DNA from: Bifidobacterium breve
GTDB taxonomy: Bacteria > Actinomycetota > Actinomycetes > Nanopelagicales > Nanopelagicaceae
DNA length: 64,000 nt
Assembly: GCA_945876865.1 (NCBI GenBank)
Contig: CAMCPZ010000001.1
Location: 1 to 64,000 of the forward strand
Direction: 5' to 3'
Below the pieces are notes generated by a model that did not search any database, had not been told where the DNA came from, and worked only from the letters and a program-made list of their open reading frames with translations. A program made the position numbers and the translations under genes. Shown piece after piece: positions 43,334 to 53,261 of this stretch (the stretch's first letter is position 1; every line of letters begins with the position of its first letter).

Positions 43334-44560
43334 GTGAAACTTAAGGAACCATTTCAATTTCCTTACATAAAGCGATTCTATTTTGCCCGCTTTATAAGCA
43401 ACTTTGGAAATGGAATGTCGCCAATCGCATTAGCGTTTGGAATTCTGAATCTCCCAGAAGGCGATGCAAACATGCTTGGGCTGGTCCTTGGGTCAACAAC
43501 TGTTGCGATGCTCATTATGAGCCCATTCGGTGGCGTTCTAGCCGATAAATTTGGAAGAGTTAAAGCAGTTGCATTCGCTGACTTAGTCGCATCAGCTGGT
43601 CTTTTTGTTCAGGTAGCTTTCTTTGCAACCGGAGATGTTCCATTGATTGTTTTGCTACTAGTTAATATCAACTTTGGTTTGATGTGGGGAATCTTCTGGC
43701 CAGCGATGTCTGGCGTGTTGCCGGCACTTGTCCCGGACGAACATCTTCAGGGAACCAACTCGGTTAATAACTTCTTCTCAAACGGAGCAATTATTTTAGG
43801 AGCAGCAGTTGGCGGAATAATTGTTGCAGGCTGGGGTGCAACCTGGGCGTTGGCTATTGATGCAGCAACCTTCACTATTGGCGGAATAGTGTTACTGACT
43901 TTTAGACACGTTTCGCCAGCAAGAGGTAAGACTGAAAATACTATGATCGATGATCTAGTTCATGGCTGGAAAATTTTTATATCTTTCCGTTGGATCGTAA
44001 TTGGTGTATTTGGTTTCTCATTTATTGTTCTAGCTTGGGCGGCCGGTGAAAATATCTTGGGCCCCTTGATTGCGCTCAAAGAATTTAATGGCGCAAAATC
44101 TTGGTCCCTTGTGTTATCTTTTGAAGGAATAGGCTTACTGATTGGCTCGGTTATAGGACTCAAGATTAAATTAAAGTATCCACTTCGCTTTCTACTAATT
44201 ATCAGTTTTTCAATTTCGTTATATATGTGGTCTATGGCAAAGCCACAATCGATCTGGTTTATTGCGTTCTGCGCGCTACTTTGGGGGATAACACTAGATT
44301 TATGGATAACAATTTGGTCGACTGCTATGGCAAGAGAAGTTCCGCGCGAAGCCCTTTCAAGAGTTTCAGCATTTGATGCGATGGGCACGATGCTCTTGCG
44401 GCCAGTTGGACTCGCTATCGCCGGCCCACTTTCGCTGGCGGTTGGCATCTCAGAAACTCTCTATTTCTTCGCGATTTTTACTGCGGCCTTAATTATCGCG
44501 ATGTTGGCAACCCCGGCAATGCGCAATATGCAGATTGCAGAAGCCAAGATCGCGGAGTAG
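43334..44560 (+). CDS. MFS transporter
   Basis: FGNGMSPIALAFGIL, GGVLADKFGRVKAVAFADL; about 12 TM segments; GTG start. Confidence 0.88.
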   Translation: MKLKEPFQFPYIKRFYFARFISNFGNGMSPIALAFGILNLPEGDANMLGLVLGSTTVAMLIMSPFGGVLADKFGRVKAVAFADLVASAGLFVQVAFFATGDVPLIVLLLVNINFGLMWGIFWPAMSGVLPALVPDEHLQGTNSVNNFFSNGAIILGAAVGGIIVAGWGATWALAIDAATFTIGGIVLLTFRHVSPARGKTENTMIDDLVHGWKIFISFRWIVIGVFGFSFIVLAWAAGENILGPLIALKEFNGAKSWSLVLSFEGIGLLIGSVIGLKIKLKYPLRFLLIISFSISLYMWSMAKPQSIWFIAFCALLWGITLDLWITIWSTAMAREVPREALSRVSAFDAMGTMLLRPVGLAIAGPLSLAVGISETLYFFAIFTAALIIAMLATPAMRNMQIAEAKIAE

Positions 44561-44624
44561 ATTCTCAGAAAGATTTAAACTTTTTCGCCCCACCCTTTAA
44601 GCAAGGAGAAAGTAAAGTTTTACC

Positions 44625-45755
44625 ATGCGCACTTCAACAAAAGTAATGGCAGGTTTTCTACTCGGTGTAACAACCGCCGGCGGAATCGCAACTGCATCCG
44701 GAGTCTTTAGCACCAATGTTGTTAAAGCCTGTGTTGATAAGAAGACCCAAGCTATTTATGCAGCTGTGAATAACACCTGTCCAGCAAATAGAACTGGCGT
44801 ATCACTGGGTTCAGTAGGTTCAGTAGCTGGAAGTCTTAATTCAATAGTGAATAAAGTTTCACCAAGTGTTGTAACCATTTACGTCACAACACCAACTGGT
44901 GGCGGCAGTGGCTCAGGTTCAATTTTTAAATCATCATCAACCTTTAGTTATGTAGTTACCAATAACCACGTCATTGAAGATGCAGTCGGCGGCGCAGGAA
45001 TTATTTCAGTTGGGTTGGATAACGGAGAACAAGTGTCTGCAACTGTTGTAGGCAGAGATCCCAATTATGATTTAGCAGTTCTGCGAATCACAAAGAGCAA
45101 TCTTCCAACCATTGAACTTGGTGATTCAAGTCAACTAAAAATCGGAGATCAAGTAATTGCATTTGGCTCACCACTCGGACTTGATCGCACTGTTACGAGC
45201 GGAATAGTTTCTTCATTAAATCGACCAGTTGTTACAGGTGATGGAGTTAATTCACCAGAATCATATGTAGATGCAATTCAAACTGACGCATCAATTAACT
45301 TTGGTAATTCAGGTGGTCCACTAACTGATTCACTGGGAAGAATGATTGGAATAAACGCCGCAATCGTAAGTCTTGGATCAACAACTAGTCGGGGCGGTTC
45401 AATCGGACTTGGCTTTGCAATCCCCATGAATCAAGCGCTTCGGGTAATGAATGAAATTATTGATACCGGAAAGGCAACCCGGCCAGTCTTAGGTGTCTTC
45501 TTCGATAGAAGTTTTACCCCAGGTAAGGGCGCAAAGATTTCAAGTCTCTCCCCTAACGAAGCTGCACAAAAAGCTGGAATTCCAGTCGGTGCAATCATTA
45601 CATCGATAAATGGGATTCGAATAACAGATCAAGTATCTGCAATTGTTCGGATTCGTTCATATGCCCCTGGTGACAAGGTGACAATTGTGGTCACAATGCC
45701 CGCCGGTGGATCAAAGACATTTAACGTAACTTTGGGTTCAGCAGTCTCAAACTAA
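44625..45755 (+). CDS. HtrA/DegP-like serine protease with PDZ domain
   Basis: VVTNNHVIEDA (His), DPNYDLAVLRI (Asp), INFGNSGGPLTDSLG (Ser), C-terminal PDZ; N-terminal signal/anchor. Confidence 0.93.
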   Translation: MRTSTKVMAGFLLGVTTAGGIATASGVFSTNVVKACVDKKTQAIYAAVNNTCPANRTGVSLGSVGSVAGSLNSIVNKVSPSVVTIYVTTPTGGGSGSGSIFKSSSTFSYVVTNNHVIEDAVGGAGIISVGLDNGEQVSATVVGRDPNYDLAVLRITKSNLPTIELGDSSQLKIGDQVIAFGSPLGLDRTVTSGIVSSLNRPVVTGDGVNSPESYVDAIQTDASINFGNSGGPLTDSLGRMIGINAAIVSLGSTTSRGGSIGLGFAIPMNQALRVMNEIIDTGKATRPVLGVFFDRSFTPGKGAKISSLSPNEAAQKAGIPVGAIITSINGIRITDQVSAIVRIRSYAPGDKVTIVVTMPAGGSKTFNVTLGSAVSN

Positions 45756-45801
45756 AGTCGTTTAATGGTTTGTAGTCCATGCCTTGCCGTATCCTCTAGG
45801 C

Positions 45802-46107
45802 ATGGAGATATTCGATTTACGAGTTACTGTCGACAGTATCGGTGGGCGCTCGGTCTGCGGCTTAAAGCCAGGAGATTATTTCGAAGTTACAAATAGCGCC
45901 GAGCTACGAATTCCCGAAGGAAAACATTTTTGCATGTATGCAATCGCATCTATTTTGCCTCTGCTTCCTGCTAAACAACGCAAGATGGCATCCGATGATT
46001 GGCTTGAACAAGATTCACTTGTCGCCTGTCCTGATCCAGAAGAGAAACTGATTATGAAGATTGATCGGATTCGTTCAGTTAACCTAAATGCGCAGGATCT
46101 AACTTAA
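45802..46107 (+). CDS. TIGR04076 family protein
   Basis: CGLKPGDYFEV...IPEGKHFCMYAIASILPLLPAKQR...WLEQDSLVACPDPEEKLIMKI pattern. Confidence 0.8.
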   Translation: MEIFDLRVTVDSIGGRSVCGLKPGDYFEVTNSAELRIPEGKHFCMYAIASILPLLPAKQRKMASDDWLEQDSLVACPDPEEKLIMKIDRIRSVNLNAQDLT

Positions 46108-47144
46108 TTATTGTTGGTGTGCATTATGTTGCGATGTTTGTCGTTGTAACGCTCTAAATAATAAACTGGACCCTTTGGCCCTTTGCTTCTACTTAAAACT
46201 TCAGCAATAGCAGCTAGTTCATTTTCACTAAACTTTATTGTTGGAATTTTCAAATTAGATTCTAAATGTGAAAGATTTCGTGCGCCAACAATTACCGCAG
46301 TAACACCTGGTCGATTCACAATATAAGCCGATGCAATTGTTCCGATATCAGTGTTATGAGATTTGGAAATTACATCTAAAACTTTAAGTAACTCCTGAAA
46401 AAGATCCCAACCACCAAATTCCTTAATAATTAATTGATACTTAACATTTGATCTCGTATCAACCTGGGTTGGTTCGCTAGTTCCAAGAAATCTTTCTGAG
46501 AAGAATCCGCCGGCTACGGTGCCGTAACAGAGAATGCCAATGCCGTTCTCTAAGCAGTATTGCGCCATTTCATCTTCAGCGCGGGTATCAATCATCGAAT
46601 ATTGCACCTGGGTACTTGCCGGTTTCAGACCAGCATCAACCATTTCGCTCAACCGCTCAACATCAAAGTTGGTAACTCCGATATGGCGAATTTTTCCTGC
46701 GCTCTTTAACTTAAAGAGTTCCTCCATCGCTGCCAGATAATTCTTTGCTTCATATTTCCACCAGTGAAACTGGACTAAATCAACTTGGTCTACACCAAGG
46801 CGTGAAAGTGAACGATTTACAATTGTCTCAACATCAGAGCGATCAAAGTTATCCAAGAATTTTTCATTGGGAACATACTTGGTATGCAGCTGAACTAAAT
46901 CCCGAGCCAAATCGCCATGGGTCTCTCGTAGCTTTGCAATCGACTTTCCGATTAGTTCCTCAACACCGGTATAGATATCACCAAAATCTAGCGTCGTGAT
47001 TCCGGCTTCAATAAAAGCAGTTGTGTCATCAATAGCGCGCTGATCTTCGATCTTCTGATTTAACGAATGGCCAGAACTTAACTGCCACCCACCCTTTATT
47101 ACTGGACAGATTTTGTATCCAGGAACTAATTCACGTTTCTGCAT
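46104..47144 (-). CDS. Aldo/keto reductase
   Basis: ITTLDFGDIYTGVEELIGKSI; IRHIGVTNFDVERL; CYGTVAGGFFSERFLG. Confidence 0.9.
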   Translation of the reverse strand: MQKRELVPGYKICPVIKGGWQLSSGHSLNQKIEDQRAIDDTTAFIEAGITTLDFGDIYTGVEELIGKSIAKLRETHGDLARDLVQLHTKYVPNEKFLDNFDRSDVETIVNRSLSRLGVDQVDLVQFHWWKYEAKNYLAAMEELFKLKSAGKIRHIGVTNFDVERLSEMVDAGLKPASTQVQYSMIDTRAEDEMAQYCLENGIGILCYGTVAGGFFSERFLGTSEPTQVDTRSNVKYQLIIKEFGGWDLFQELLKVLDVISKSHNTDIGTIASAYIVNRPGVTAVIVGARNLSHLESNLKIPTIKFSENELAAIAEVLSRSKGPKGPVYYLERYNDKHRNIMHTNNN

Positions 47145-48601
47145 TATTGAATAACCGCTTCGGCTTCGATTTCAGCTAAATATTCATCGCCAATCAATTT
47201 TGCAATGAACATAGTATTTGCAGGTCGGATATCTGCAAAACGTTCGCCATGTGCTCGCGAGATTGCTTCCCAATCTGACATGTTGTTTACAAATACTCTT
47301 GTGCGCACAACATCTGAAAGTTTTGCCCCAAGAGATTCAAGTGAAGCCTCAATTTTATCGATTATAAAGTGCGCTTGCGCAGCCGGATCAGTCTTACTGA
47401 CAGCAAGTTCACCATGAGTTGCAGTTGTTCCTGAAACCAGAACGCGATCACCAATTCGGACTGCTCTGGAATAACCAGCAAGAGTTTCCCAAGTTGTTCC
47501 GGAATCAATTCGTTCTTTGGTTGCGGACTTTACTGATTTATAAACTGGTGGGAATTCTTCTAAGTGATGGCTAAGGTCGCCAGACGCCGTTAGATACGGT
47601 GGCTTTCGATATTCATCACCACAGTCACCCGGAATCGGATCAAGTAAGTCCAACGCACTCTTTATGCGTTTGCGTTGATCTTTGCTTAGCTCAAAGGTAA
47701 AGAGTGAAGTCGCATCTGAAATGTGTGCATTTTCGCCAAGTCTGGCTCCGATAATTACTGCACCTACAGCCTTCTGAGCTAGCTGATACTTGCTTGCGAT
47801 AGTCGAGATTGAACGGTCGGTCTCTTCGCTAACTTTGTTCAAAACCTCCAAAACGCTCTGGAATTTATCCCAACCACCGGCGCTATCTATAAATCTCTTG
47901 TATTTCATAAGCGACCAGTTAGATAAACCATCTCCAGTAGGTTCAGATTTTCCAAGCCATTTCTTTGAAATAAATCCACCACAAAGAGTTCCGTAGGCCA
48001 AAATTGCAATTCCATTTGCATCGCAATATTCAGCCATCTGGCCACCACCGCGACGATCGACTAGGGAATACGAGATTTGATTAGAAACTAAATCAACTCC
48101 GCTTGATTTCGCGATCCGAAGATGAGCAGTATCAAAGTTAGTTGTTCCAATTGCCCGAATTAGACCCTCTTCTTTTAACTCCTGCAAATAAATTAGGGCA
48201 TCTAACCAATATGGATTAGAGAATTTCCAGGCGTGATATTGGAGTAAATCAACTTTCTTAGTTTGCAAGCGATCTAATCGAGCTTGCACTGCTTCTCGCA
48301 CTTGCTCGCGACTTACCGGCCCGGGCTTTGGAACCCACTTGGTAAGCAACTTAGTTTTTGTGCCCTCACCAAGGTTCTTCTTAAATGTGCCAGCAATAAT
48401 TTCTGCAGATCCATAGTGATCAGCCATATCGAAAGTATTTAAACCTGCTTCAGCATATGGCGCCATGAATTGTGCAGTGCGAACTGGATCTAAGGTGTTT
48501 CCATCTTTCTCCATATCGGCAATCTGCCAGAGCCCCGTAATCGCTCTAGAAATTTCCAGATTTTTTGCAAGCTTGTAAGTTTGCACTTTATTAGCCGGCA
48601 T
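47144..48601 (-). CDS. Aldo/keto reductase fused to C-terminal Rid (YjgF/YER057c) domain
   Basis: AKR: LNTFDMADHYGSAEIIAGTF, IRAIGTTNFDTAHL; Rid: RIGDRVLVSGTTATHGELAVSKTDPAAQAHFIIDKIEASLESLGAKLSDVVRTRVFVNN. Confidence 0.9.
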   Translation of the reverse strand: MPANKVQTYKLAKNLEISRAITGLWQIADMEKDGNTLDPVRTAQFMAPYAEAGLNTFDMADHYGSAEIIAGTFKKNLGEGTKTKLLTKWVPKPGPVSREQVREAVQARLDRLQTKKVDLLQYHAWKFSNPYWLDALIYLQELKEEGLIRAIGTTNFDTAHLRIAKSSGVDLVSNQISYSLVDRRGGGQMAEYCDANGIAILAYGTLCGGFISKKWLGKSEPTGDGLSNWSLMKYKRFIDSAGGWDKFQSVLEVLNKVSEETDRSISTIASKYQLAQKAVGAVIIGARLGENAHISDATSLFTFELSKDQRKRIKSALDLLDPIPGDCGDEYRKPPYLTASGDLSHHLEEFPPVYKSVKSATKERIDSGTTWETLAGYSRAVRIGDRVLVSGTTATHGELAVSKTDPAAQAHFIIDKIEASLESLGAKLSDVVRTRVFVNNMSDWEAISRAHGERFADIRPANTMFIAKLIGDEYLAEIEAEAVIQ

Positions 48602-48606
48602 GAGAT

Positions 48607-49770
48607 TTACCCCCGAAGAAATTGTTTAGTTTTAGCAAAGGCAGCGATTACTTTTGCAACATCTTCTCGATCGTTATAGAAGTGCGGTGAAATTCTTACA
48701 TTTCCATCTCTTGAAGAAACTATAACCTTTTCGTTCTCAAGCGCTGAAACATGTGCGTTTTCATCCATTGTTGCAATGGCAAGCATTGCGGCGTGATTCT
48801 GTGGCGCCTTTGGGGTAACAACTCGATAACCAAGTTCGGATATTCCTTCACGCAATTCATCATGTAAAGGAGCGACATATGCGGCGATGTTTTCTAACCC
48901 AATCTTGAGAACATATTCCATTCCAGCCGCTGCAGGATAAAGAGATGGAATTGCAGGTGTGCCTGATTCAAATCTCCTCGCATCTTTTGCTGGATCGTAG
49001 CTATGGATGGCCATTGCAAAAATATTATCTGCCGCAAACCATCCGGTTGCAGTTGGGATCAGGTGGCTAGTTGTTTCTGGTCTAGCGAACATAAATCCAA
49101 CCCCAGGTGCACCCAGCATGTATTTCAAAACTCCACCAACCAAGAAATCTGTCTTAAGTTTGGATAAGTCAATCGGTATTGCACCTACTGCCTGATATGC
49201 ATCAACTAAAATCAGCGCTCCTGCTTTATGCGCTGCTTCAATTATTGGTTCTAATTCAGTCATTGTTCCGTTGCGGAAACAAACATGTGTTACTGAAACA
49301 ATCAAAGTCTCTTCATCAATCGCAGATAAAAGTGCGGAGAGGTCAACCGTTAGATCTTCTTTACTTGGAACATGAATTACCTTTGCCCCACGTCTCTCTT
49401 GGGCGTGCCAAATTTGTCCAATAGTTGGAAACTCATTGTCGGTAGTTACTACCTTGTTCCGTTTCCCCGTGAAATCTAAGGCTGAAGCTAGCGATGCAAC
49501 GCCCGCTGATGCCGAAGTGGTAACAGCAATTTGATTTGCGGGCACATTAAAAAATTTTCCAAGTAAATCCCTTACGTTCTCTTGGTGGCCAGCCCAGTCG
49601 CCCCAAGCAGAACCTTTTAGTTCTAGCGTCTTCAAATAAGTATCAAAACTCTCTTTAACGCTATCCGCAATGGCACCTTGAGAGCATGAGTTCATGTAGG
49701 TAACATGATCGAATACTTTGAAATCTGATCGATACTTCGCAGCTAAATCAATAGAAGTGTTAACGGCCAT
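48607..49770 (-). CDS. Aminotransferase class V (cysteine desulfurase/kynureninase-like fold)
   Basis: VTTSASAGVASLASAL, LILVDAYQAVGAIPIDLSKLKTDFLVGGVLKYMLGAPGVGFMFARPE (PLP Lys); start refined to MAVNTSID. Confidence 0.87.
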   Translation of the reverse strand: MAVNTSIDLAAKYRSDFKVFDHVTYMNSCSQGAIADSVKESFDTYLKTLELKGSAWGDWAGHQENVRDLLGKFFNVPANQIAVTTSASAGVASLASALDFTGKRNKVVTTDNEFPTIGQIWHAQERRGAKVIHVPSKEDLTVDLSALLSAIDEETLIVSVTHVCFRNGTMTELEPIIEAAHKAGALILVDAYQAVGAIPIDLSKLKTDFLVGGVLKYMLGAPGVGFMFARPETTSHLIPTATGWFAADNIFAMAIHSYDPAKDARRFESGTPAIPSLYPAAAGMEYVLKIGLENIAAYVAPLHDELREGISELGYRVVTPKAPQNHAAMLAIATMDENAHVSALENEKVIVSSRDGNVRISPHFYNDREDVAKVIAAFAKTKQFLRG

Positions 49771-49880
49771 GGTCTGCCCTCCGAATTTCGTGATGCCCAG
49801 CAAATTTGCCGGATATTTTCTTTGAAGCTATGCGCACAGTCTCCAACACATCGCTAATAAAGACCAGAACTAAATCGAGT

Positions 49881-50654
49881 TTATTCAGTCTCACTGTAAC
49901 CAGGGGCCGGCCGGCCATCTGGGTAATACGCAGCAGCGGGCGAACCTTGAGGCCGAAATATTCCGAGCAGCCAGAGATCCTCGGTGCCGCTGTTCACAAT
50001 TGAATGGAGCAATCTTGGAGTGATGCTAAATGTTGATCCTGCTGAAATATCTTGAATCTCGCCATCAACTGCAACGCTTCCAGTCCCACTTACGATCTGG
50101 CAGATCTCATCATAAAGATGATAATGATCGGGCGCTCCTGAAGGTGGAATAAAACCGATAAACATTGTGGCGGCAGCTGAACCCTTGCTTGCATCAAAGA
50201 GAACTTCAAATTCTCGACTTCCAGTTGCAGCGCCTTTATTACTTGCGCCCTGCTTTACATGACGTTGAAAAACTTCTGTCGGACTAGTTTGCTTTCGAGC
50301 AAATGGACCAGTTACAGGAATACTTACCTCTAGCGCCTTTAAATCATTTCCATTAGCCCAGAAGAAATTCTCACCACTTCGGATGTGAACTGCTGAACCA
50401 GCTTCGACCTTAACGCTGTTTTCATCATCACTTCCAATAATTTCCAAACTTGCACTTCCGGCTCTGACATAAATCAGAGTGTCACAGTCCTTGGAGCCCT
50501 TTGGTGACGCATTGCCAGTCAGGTGGATTTCAGTTGCAGTCATTGGTTCTGCGAATGAACCAGATTTAATTAGATTGAAGCATTGCCCTTGGCCTCGCAT
50601 AGTTATATCTTCTGACGCTAGAGTTGCCGCGTTAAATACTTTGCCTGGCTTCAT
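49881..50654 (-). CDS. Two-domain cupin protein
   Basis: DTLIYVRAGSASLEI and PDHYHLYDEICQIVSGTGSVAVDGEIQDISAGSTFSITPRLLHSIVNSG metal-site motif; start refined to MKPGKVFN. Confidence 0.85.
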   Translation of the reverse strand: MKPGKVFNAATLASEDITMRGQGQCFNLIKSGSFAEPMTATEIHLTGNASPKGSKDCDTLIYVRAGSASLEIIGSDDENSVKVEAGSAVHIRSGENFFWANGNDLKALEVSIPVTGPFARKQTSPTEVFQRHVKQGASNKGAATGSREFEVLFDASKGSAAATMFIGFIPPSGAPDHYHLYDEICQIVSGTGSVAVDGEIQDISAGSTFSITPRLLHSIVNSGTEDLWLLGIFRPQGSPAAAYYPDGRPAPGYSETE

Positions 50655-50675
50655 AACTTGAAAGGTAGCGTAAAA

Positions 50676-51104
50676 ATGAAAGTTTTTAAACATGCAAGTG
50701 CAATTTGGAATGGAACAGTTCCTGCGGGGACTGGATCAATGAAGCTGGGACGAGCAGGAGAAGTTCTGCCATTCTCACTTAAGTCACGAGTCGAAGATGT
50801 TCCAATGACCAATCCGGAAGAGCTAATCGGAGCAGCCCACGCTGGTTGTTTCTCAATGGCGCTTTCAAGTCTGATTGAAGAAGCCGGCAAAGTTCCCGGA
50901 ACTGTTGAAACATCAGCAAAGGTAACTTTGGAACAACGCGACGACGGTTTTTGGATTAGTGAAATCAATTTAATAACCAGAGGCTCTAACCAGGCAATGA
51001 CAAATGATGAATTTGTTGCACTTGCCGAAAAAGCGAAGACAACCTGTCCGGTTTCAAAGCTTTACTCATCTGCGACCATCACCCTGGATGCGGCACTGGC
51101 CTAA
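50676..51104 (+). CDS. OsmC family peroxiredoxin-like protein
   Basis: MKVFKHASAIWNGTVPAGTGSMKLG; NPEELIGAAHAGCFSMALSSLIEEAG; AEKAKTTCPVSKLYSSA. Confidence 0.92.
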   Translation: MKVFKHASAIWNGTVPAGTGSMKLGRAGEVLPFSLKSRVEDVPMTNPEELIGAAHAGCFSMALSSLIEEAGKVPGTVETSAKVTLEQRDDGFWISEINLITRGSNQAMTNDEFVALAEKAKTTCPVSKLYSSATITLDAALA

Positions 51105-51118
51105 TTACTTGCGGGTAG

Positions 51119-51132
51119 GTGACGGTCGTCAA
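51119..51132. promoter_or_regulatory. Putative shared operator, copy 1 (upstream of prpB)
   Basis: GTGACGGTCGTCAA; 13/14 identical to the reverse complement of the copy upstream of iorA. Confidence 0.5.
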
Positions 51133-51208
51133 AAATGTTGCCTACCTCTCAATGCAATTCAGGCATAGCCCTTGTAGTGCTGTAAATAGCCGGTGATAAG
51201 GTGAACCA

Positions 51209-52102
51209 ATGAGCCAGACCAGTGCAGGCGCCAAATTTCGTAAAGCCCTTACTGAAGAATCTCCGCTCCAGGTAATTGGAACAATAAATGCTAATCACGC
51301 ACTGCTAGCGAAACGAGCAGGCTTTAAAGCAATCTATCTTTCTGGTGGTGGCGTTGCAGCAGGTTCACTCGGTATTCCAGATTTAGGAATCACTGGTTTA
51401 GAAGATGTATTAGTTGATGTTCGCCGAATAACAGATGTTTGTGATACCCCACTTCTTGTAGATATTGATACCGGCTTTGGCGCATCAGCTTTCAATATTG
51501 CGCGCTCTGTGCGTACTATAAATAAAGCAGGAGCTGCCGCGATTCATATTGAAGATCAAGTTGGGGCAAAGCGCTGTGGACACAGGCCAAATAAAGAATT
51601 AGTAAGTAAAGCGGAAATGGTCGATCGCATCAAAGCAGCGGTCGATGCTCGAGTAGATGATTCATTCGTAATTATGGCCCGTACCGATGCGCTCGCAGTT
51701 GAAGGAATTGATGCGGCGCTAGAAAGAGCCAATGCATACATTGAAGCTGGTGCGGATGCACTTTTCCCTGAAGCAATTACCGATCTTCCGACCTACAAAA
51801 AATTCACTGATGTAATTAAAGTTCCAGTTCTTGCAAACATCACAGAATTTGGAATGACACCACTTTTCACAACCACAGAACTTGCGAGTGTTGGTGTTGG
51901 GATTGTTCTTTATCCACTTTCGGCATTCCGCGCCATGAATAAGGCAGCAGAAAACGTTTACGAAACTGTGCGAAAAGATGGGTCACAAAAAGCAGTTTTA
52001 GAGACTATGCAGACTCGAGAAGAGCTTTATCAAAGAATTAATTATTATGAATACGAAGGTGCACTAGATAAGTTACTAGGTAATGGAGACGAAAAGAAAT
52101 AA
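51209..52102 (+). CDS. prpB: Methylisocitrate lyase
   Basis: [43 protein letters not shown] catalytic loop; followed by prpC and prpD. Confidence 0.94.
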   Translation: MSQTSAGAKFRKALTEESPLQVIGTINANHALLAKRAGFKAIYLSGGGVAAGSLGIPDLGITGLEDVLVDVRRITDVCDTPLLVDIDTGFGASAFNIARSVRTINKAGAAAIHIEDQVGAKRCGHRPNKELVSKAEMVDRIKAAVDARVDDSFVIMARTDALAVEGIDAALERANAYIEAGADALFPEAITDLPTYKKFTDVIKVPVLANITEFGMTPLFTTTELASVGVGIVLYPLSAFRAMNKAAENVYETVRKDGSQKAVLETMQTREELYQRINYYEYEGALDKLLGNGDEKK

Positions 52103-53253
52103 TGAGCGATTCACCAAAAATTGAATTTAAGCCGAAGAAATCTGTTGCACTTTCAGGTGTTACAGCAGGATCCACCGCTCTCTGCTCTGTTGGTAAGAGC
52201 GGAAACGATCTTCACTACCGTGGTTATGACATTCTTGATTTAGCCGCAAAGTGCGAATTTGAAGAAGTCGCGTTCCTATTAATCCATGGAAAACTGCCAA
52301 CTAAGAGCGAACTAGCGGCATATAAAACAAAGTTGAAGTCACTTCGCGGATTACCAAATACCGTAAAGAAAGTTCTAGAAGCTCTTCCAAAAACAGCTCA
52401 TCCAATGGATGTTATGCGCACTGGTGTTTCGGCGCTGGGTTGCGATGCCCCAGAATCCCTAGTTCATACGCCAGAGGAAGCTAAAGAAATCGCAGATCGC
52501 CTAGTCGCATCTTTCGGTTCAATGCTTCTTTATTGGTATCACTTTGCAAATAGTGGAAAACAAATCGAAGTTGAGACCAATGATGATTCTGTAGGCGGAC
52601 ATTTCTTACATATGTTGCATGGCAAAACACCAAGTGACGAATGGGTCAAAGCAATGCATATCTCGTTAATTCTTTATGCAGAGCACGAATTTAACGCATC
52701 AACATTTACTGGCCGCGTAATTGCTGGAACTGGTTCCGATATTTTTGCTGCAATCACTGGCGCAATTGGTGCGCTTCGTGGACCAAAGCATGGTGGCGCT
52801 AATGAAGTAGCACTTGAAATTCAAGAGCGATATTCAAATCCAGATGAGGCTGAGAAAGATATTCGGGCCCGAGTTGAACGAAAAGAAGTTGTAATAGGTT
52901 TTGGTCACCCGGTTTATACAATCTCAGATCCGCGAAATGTAGTTATCAAGTCTGTTGCACATGGGCTAAGCACGACTGCTGGAGATTTAAAACTTTATGA
53001 CATCGCGGAACGAATCGAATCTGTTATGTGGGATGCTAAAAAGATGTTTCCAAATCTTGATTGGTTCTCGGCGGTTGCCTATCAGACGATGGGAATTCCA
53101 ACAGCTTTCTTTACTCCAATATTCGTGATAGCTCGCACAACTGGTTGGTCAGCACATGTGATCGAACAACGAATCGATAATAAAATTATTCGCCCAAGTG
53201 CGGATTACACGGGCCCAGAAGATCTGGAATTCGTGCCAATAGAGAAAAGATAG
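52102..53253 (+). CDS. prpC: 2-methylcitrate synthase
   Basis: [59 protein letters not shown]. Confidence 0.94.
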   Translation: MSDSPKIEFKPKKSVALSGVTAGSTALCSVGKSGNDLHYRGYDILDLAAKCEFEEVAFLLIHGKLPTKSELAAYKTKLKSLRGLPNTVKKVLEALPKTAHPMDVMRTGVSALGCDAPESLVHTPEEAKEIADRLVASFGSMLLYWYHFANSGKQIEVETNDDSVGGHFLHMLHGKTPSDEWVKAMHISLILYAEHEFNASTFTGRVIAGTGSDIFAAITGAIGALRGPKHGGANEVALEIQERYSNPDEAEKDIRARVERKEVVIGFGHPVYTISDPRNVVIKSVAHGLSTTAGDLKLYDIAERIESVMWDAKKMFPNLDWFSAVAYQTMGIPTAFFTPIFVIARTTGWSAHVIEQRIDNKIIRPSADYTGPEDLEFVPIEKR

Positions 53254-53261
53254 GGTCATAC

